Of a stretch of DNA of 64,000 nucleotides, positions 60,806-64,000 are shown in pieces (the stretch's first letter is position 1; each line of letters starts with the position of its first letter). The stretch spans positions 62,001 through 126,000 of the forward strand of contig JAKLIX010000007.1 in NCBI GenBank assembly GCA_022709385.1, in the 5' to 3' direction. The translations under genes and the position numbers were made by a program. Source of the DNA: Bacteroidota bacterium. Its GTDB lineage: Bacteria > Bacteroidota > Bacteroidia > Bacteroidales > CAIXZF01. A model generated the notes under the pieces. The model made no database searches, had not been told where the DNA came from, and saw only the letters and a list, made by a program, of their open reading frames with translations.

Positions 60806-62353
60806 TTAGAAAGGAGGGATACCGTGTTTTTTGGCTGGCCGACGCACAGTTTTCTGTTTTGAGATTTCCAGGGCGTGTATCAGAAAATGTCTGGTTTCGG
60901 CCGGTTCGATCACGGCGTCGATATACCCGTAAGCTGCGGCAACATATGGATTGGCGAATTTCTTCTTGTATTCCTTGATTTTTTGTTTGCGGACGTCTTC
61001 CGGGTTCTCTGCTGCCTTGATCTCATTCCTGAAAATGATGTTGGCAGCCCCTTCGGGACCCATCACCGCAATTTCGGCCGTGGGCCAGGCAAACACGAAG
61101 TCGGCCCGCAGATGCGACGAACACATGGCAATGTAACCACCCCCGTATGCCTTGCGCAGTATCACCGTCATTTTGGGAACTGTGGCTTCTGAATATGCAT
61201 ACAATACCTTGGCGCCATGCCTGATCACACCCGCATGCTCCTGATCGACACCCGGAAGGTATCCCGGAAGATCGACCAGTGTTACCAGAGGAATGTTGAA
61301 GGCATCACAGAAGCGGATGAAACGGGCAGCCTTATCGGAAGAATCCACGTCAAGCACGCCGGCCAGCACCATCGGCTGATTAGCCACAAAGCCCACACTT
61401 TCACCGCTGATCCTTGCAAAACCGATCACAATGTTCTGTGCGAACAGCTCCTGTACTTCGAGAAATTCGGAATCATCGACCAGTGCACGGATGATGCTCC
61501 TGACATCGTAAGGGCTCTTGGGATCGGAAGGCATGATGTTGTCGACCTTGAACGACCGGCTTTTGGGTGGCCGCTTGGGAAAAGGATCGGCTTTTTTATC
61601 ATTGTTCCAGGGGATGAAGGTGATCAGCTGTTTGATCTGCTCAAAACACTGCTGTTCGCTCTCGGCAAAAAAATGAGCATTCCCCGATATCTCGCAGTTA
61701 ACCCTTGCCCCTCCCAGTTCCTCCATGCTAATCTCTTCTCCAAGCACAGTCTTGATCACCTCAGGACCGGTAATGAACATTTTCGAAATCTTGTCCACCA
61801 CAAAAACAAAGTCAGTCAGCGCAGGGGAATAAACTGCCCCGCCGGCACAGGGCCCCAAAATGACAGATATCTGGGGAATGACCCCGGATGCCTGGGTATT
61901 CCGGTAAAAGATTTCGCCGTATCCTGCCAGGGAGTTAACCCCTTCCTGTATCCTGGCACCGCCGCTGTCGTTGATCCCGATCAGTGGCACCTTCAGCTTC
62001 ATGGCATGGTCCATGATCTTGGTGATCTTCTTTGCATGCATATAACCCAGGCTGCCACCTGCCACAGTGAAATCCTGGGCGTAGATGCAAACCGGATACC
62101 CTCCCAGTGTCCCCGTTCCGGTAATGACGCCATCACCGGGCAGGTACTTCTTGTCCATGTCGAAATCTTTCCCCGCATGCTCCACGAAAAGGTCATACTC
62201 ATGGAAAGACTTGGGATCCAACAGGGTAATGATACGCTCCCTGGCCGTCATTTTGCCGGTCTGCTTTTGCTTCTCGATGGCCTGAGAACCACCGCCCTGC
62301 AAAGCTTCCTGCATACGACGTTTCAGATCCTGTGTTTTCTGACGAAGTGACAT
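60806..62353 (-). CDS. Acyl-CoA carboxyltransferase subunit (propionyl/methylmalonyl-CoA type)
   Basis: 515 residues, crotonase-fold pair. The N-half has 'MTARERIITLLDPKSFHEYD' (about 35-54), the acyl-CoA oxyanion 'INDSGGARIQEGVNSLAGYG' (about 126-145) and 'GPCAGGAVYSPALTDF'; the C-half has 'LVDLPGYLPGVDQEHAGVIR' (about 362-381), 'RKAYGGGYIAMCS' and 'GPEGAANIIFRNEI'. This is the family of PccB and MmdA. Without partner subunits here one cannot decide between propionyl-CoA carboxylation and methylmalonyl-CoA decarboxylation. First gene of a two-gene operon with its own consensus promoter. Confidence 0.93.
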   Translation of the reverse strand: MSLRQKTQDLKRRMQEALQGGGSQAIEKQKQTGKMTARERIITLLDPKSFHEYDLFVEHAGKDFDMDKKYLPGDGVITGTGTLGGYPVCIYAQDFTVAGGSLGYMHAKKITKIMDHAMKLKVPLIGINDSGGARIQEGVNSLAGYGEIFYRNTQASGVIPQISVILGPCAGGAVYSPALTDFVFVVDKISKMFITGPEVIKTVLGEEISMEELGGARVNCEISGNAHFFAESEQQCFEQIKQLITFIPWNNDKKADPFPKRPPKSRSFKVDNIMPSDPKSPYDVRSIIRALVDDSEFLEVQELFAQNIVIGFARISGESVGFVANQPMVLAGVLDVDSSDKAARFIRFCDAFNIPLVTLVDLPGYLPGVDQEHAGVIRHGAKVLYAYSEATVPKMTVILRKAYGGGYIAMCSSHLRADFVFAWPTAEIAVMGPEGAANIIFRNEIKAAENPEDVRKQKIKEYKKKFANPYVAAAYGYIDAVIEPAETRHFLIHALEISKQKTVRRPAKKHGIPPF

Positions 62354-62408
62354 ATATGGAAATTTATTAGATTACAATTTCAGTATCGGCAAATGATGCC
62401 AATTAAGG

Positions 62409-62440
62409 CAAAAGTAAACAGAAGGATTTGAATAAACAAA
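62409..62440 (-). promoter_or_regulatory. Promoter of the carboxyltransferase/biotin-carrier operon
   Basis: On the minus strand TTTG (62440-62437), 20 bases, TACTTTTG (62416-62409): full consensus. Start near 62402; leader about 50 bases. Confidence 0.65.
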
Positions 62441-62551
62441 AAAGTTATCGTCTCCGGCAAGCAGTTACTTCATAGTTAATTATTTAGAAGCGGACATACA
62501 GGCCGGTGCCATTGCCATGGCCGGTCTGTTCAGTTTTCCGGGAAATCATAT

Positions 62552-62559
62552 TAATTTTG
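62552..62559 (+). promoter_or_regulatory. -7 promoter box for the MmcQ/YjbR gene
   Basis: TAATTTTG, 35 bases before ATG 62594; no TTG at -33. Confidence 0.4.
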
Positions 62560-62593
62560 GGGCAGACAGAAATCAGCAAGCAAACACCTGCCC

Positions 62594-62941
62594 ATGGACA
62601 TAGAATCATTCAGAACATACTGCCTGTTGAAAGAAGGAGTTACAGAGAGTTTCCCGTTTGATGCAGACACCCTGGTCATGAAAGTGTCTGGCAGAATCTT
62701 CGCACTCACCTCCCTGAGCGATTCCTTCAGCATCAATCTGAAATGCGACCCTGAGCGCGCGATTGAACTGAGAGAAAGGCATCCCTGCATCATTCCGGGC
62801 TACCACATGAACAAGATTCACTGGAACACCGTCATCATTGACGGGTCGCTCAACGATGTGTTCCTGGAAGAACTCATCGATCATTCCTACGCGCTTGTGG
62901 CAGCGGGAAGCCGTAAAAAGAAACCGCTAAGGGATACCTAA
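62594..62941 (+). CDS. MmcQ/YjbR family protein
   Basis: 115 residues with the YjbR pattern: 'DIESFRTYCLLKEGVTESFP' (2-21), 'LVMKVSGRIFALTSL' (about 27-41), 'INLKCDPERAIELRERHP' (about 47-64), 'IIPGYHMNKIHWNTVIIDG' (about 66-84) and 'LIDHSYALVAAGS'. The fold resembles CyaY; DNA binding has been proposed for the family, but its role is not established. It overlaps the following minus-strand gene by 4 bases. Confidence 0.9.
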   Translation: MDIESFRTYCLLKEGVTESFPFDADTLVMKVSGRIFALTSLSDSFSINLKCDPERAIELRERHPCIIPGYHMNKIHWNTVIIDGSLNDVFLEELIDHSYALVAAGSRKKKPLRDT

Positions 62942-63180
62942 TCCCCCCGGCTGTCCTTATCCTGCATCCGGCTCCCCCTGTTTTTCCCGGAAGGGATTGA
63001 GCCGCCCAGCAGGTAACCTAACAGGGCCCCCCAACCCACGCTGTACCAGGGATTGGACCAGATGGGACAGGATTCTCCCCTGCAACCGACCAGGGCATAA
63101 TATACATAACCGCCAACAGCGCCCAATATCAGCCCTCCGATCGACCAGGGCGTGAAGAGTGATTTGATTTTCCTTCGCAT
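62938..63180 (-). CDS. Small two-helix membrane protein (DUF6132-like)
   Basis: 80 residues. Two glycine-rich membrane helices (IGGLILGAVGGYVYYALVG, about 14-32; VGWGALLGYLLGG, about 48-60) flank 'CRGESCPIWSNPWYS' with two cysteines four residues apart. The CxxxxC between glycine-zipper helices matches the small Bacteroidota family DUF6132; its function is unknown. It follows the DUF302 gene by 6 bases, so both are likely co-transcribed. Confidence 0.75.
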   Translation of the reverse strand: MRRKIKSLFTPWSIGGLILGAVGGYVYYALVGCRGESCPIWSNPWYSVGWGALLGYLLGGSIPSGKNRGSRMQDKDSRGD

Positions 63181-63186
63181 CCTGAT

Positions 63187-63678
63187 CTAGGATTTGTCCC
63201 TGAGCAGGGGTTTCAGGATTTCTTCTATTTCCATGGCTGCCTGCTTCATCACCTCAGGAACTACCCCTTTCATGGGCCTGGCCATCACACCAGAATTCAT
63301 CCTGGAAATGAATACCTTACCGTCGGAGCGTTCGTACAGGGCAATACGGCAGGGCATCAGGCTCGACACCACCCGCTCCTGGTCCCCTTTCAACACCTGG
63401 TGCGCCAATGCGGGTTTGCAAACCTCGAACACCTTTACTTTTTTTACCTCAAAGCCGTTGTTCCTCATGGTTTGCTGAAGATCGTGCACAAAAGGCGTTT
63501 TCCATTCCCTGTCGGCAAGCGCCCTGGTCAAAAGACTGTCTGTCTCTTCGAAACCATAACGCGATTCATTCTCAAGAATCATCAGTCCCGGAGCTTTTTC
63601 CCAAAAAACCCAGAAAAGAATGGCCGCTCCGGCTGCCAGTCCTATTAAAAGAAACACAATACTGCTCATTGACTTCAT
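63187..63678 (-). CDS. DUF302 domain protein, membrane-anchored
   Basis: 163 residues from ATG 63678 (the longer frame from 63723 adds 15 hydrophilic residues before the helix). One N-terminal membrane helix (IVFLLIGLAAGAAILFWVFW) and a DUF302 domain ('SRYGFEETDSLLTRALADRE', 'VFEVCKPALAHQVL', 'VSSLMPCRIALYERSDGKVF'). The two cysteines (CKP and MPC) are a feature of this family, and may bind metal or a sulfur species. Gene pair with the DUF6132-like protein, in which a cysteine motif also occurs. Confidence 0.85.
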   Translation of the reverse strand: MKSMSSIVFLLIGLAAGAAILFWVFWEKAPGLMILENESRYGFEETDSLLTRALADREWKTPFVHDLQQTMRNNGFEVKKVKVFEVCKPALAHQVLKGDQERVVSSLMPCRIALYERSDGKVFISRMNSGVMARPMKGVVPEVMKQAAMEIEEILKPLLRDKS

Positions 63679-63770
63679 ATGATTAAGATTTACATTTCTA
63701 AAAAAGGAAGGAGATCGTCCCACCGCTTTTCATTACAACAAATGAAATGGAAAAATTCCCTAAATAAAAC

Positions 63771-64000
63771 TCATTCCTCAGGCTCGTGGCTGTAGACCCG
63801 GTATTCCTTATTGGCAAACGTGAGCCGGTATTCCTCCCTCAACCGCTGCTGCATCAGGCCCGACAGATTTCTTCGGGTCTCCAGGACAAGGACAGGCTGC
63901 TGGTTTTTCCATTCCGGCGACAAGTTTCCCCTCATTCTGAATTCATTGAAGGCAGCGATTTTTTCGAGGATGGCAGGCGTGTTCGCCCAGTGAGAGAACA
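63771..64000 (-). CDS. C-terminal end of an unidentified protein (5' part outside window)
   Basis: 75 codons are open to the window edge and end at TGA 63773-63771. The reading frame gives '...FSHWANTPAILEKIAAFN', 'PVLVLETRRNLSGLMQQRLR' and 'YRVYSHEPEE'. Codon use fits the neighbours. It resembles the soluble tail of a membrane glycosyltransferase, but this is not enough to name it. Confidence 0.55.
   Translation of the reverse strand, partial: FSHWANTPAILEKIAAFNEFRMRGNLSPEWKNQQPVLVLETRRNLSGLMQQRLREEYRLTFANKEYRVYSHEPEE

Overview
The window is chromosomal DNA from a member of the Bacteroidota, most likely an uncultured lineage near the Bacteroidales. The evidence is: five secreted proteins ending in type IX secretion sorting domains (three type A, two type B); many promoters of the Bacteroidota form TTG-N19/21-TAnnTTTG; few Shine-Dalgarno sites; a division/cell-wall (dcw) cluster in the Bacteroidota order with a meso-DAP-type MurE (DNPR motif); and a glycine-lipid-type acyltransferase pair. 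No ribosomal RNA is present, so genus cannot be named.

Layout. 1-7.5 kb: two T9SS cargo proteins, one cut by the window edge and one of about 2,000 residues. 7.6-11.3 kb: an outer-membrane DUF481-like protein, two 146-residue paralogs with a shared 'SGLCPPVCD' tail, and between them a TPR membrane protein. 11.6-20 kb: an AAA/DUF4143 ATPase, an oddly built class-V PLP enzyme, a small T9SS protein, two phosphoesterases, a HIT protein, a PRTase-like protein and decayed TPR and IS4 genes. 20.2-24 kb: tRNA-Gly and tRNA-Leu embedded in G-rich minisatellite, mutS and a SpoU-type rRNA/tRNA methylase. 24-34.8 kb: an OmpA/TPR-like lipoprotein and an operon of two gliding-motility-type (T9SS type B) surface proteins, one of 2,218 residues. 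35-40 kb: sppA, a class-V aminotransferase, a MATE transporter, a comM remnant, an 81-bp tandem repeat array and a REP-associated transposase remnant. 41-42.2 kb: a geranylgeranyl-reductase-like flavoprotein. 42.2-57.8 kb (minus strand): mraZ-rsmH-ftsL-ftsI-murE-mraY-murD(truncated)-ftsW-murG-murC-ftsQ-ftsA-ftsZ-yqeY. 58-64 kb: O- and N-acyltransferases for amino-acid lipids, engB, a biotin carrier plus carboxyltransferase, and small conserved proteins.

The dcw cluster makes lipid II and the septum: MurC/E supply UDP-MurNAc-peptide, MraY and MurG make lipid I and II, FtsW/FtsI polymerise and crosslink, and FtsA/Z/Q/L organise the ring. Its murD retains only the C-terminal third, which is the main anomaly in an otherwise intact cluster.

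The best candidate for something undescribed is a dispersed ~90-100 bp intergenic element present four times (17255, 24008, 40868, 55853). All copies share a hairpin whose loop can pair with a downstream segment, interleaved with a second stem (pseudoknot order), with differing but still complementary stem sequences. One copy carries a perfect -7 promoter box, and one lies inside the dcw operon. All functional statements rest on reading the sequence and family knowledge; no search or folding program was run.
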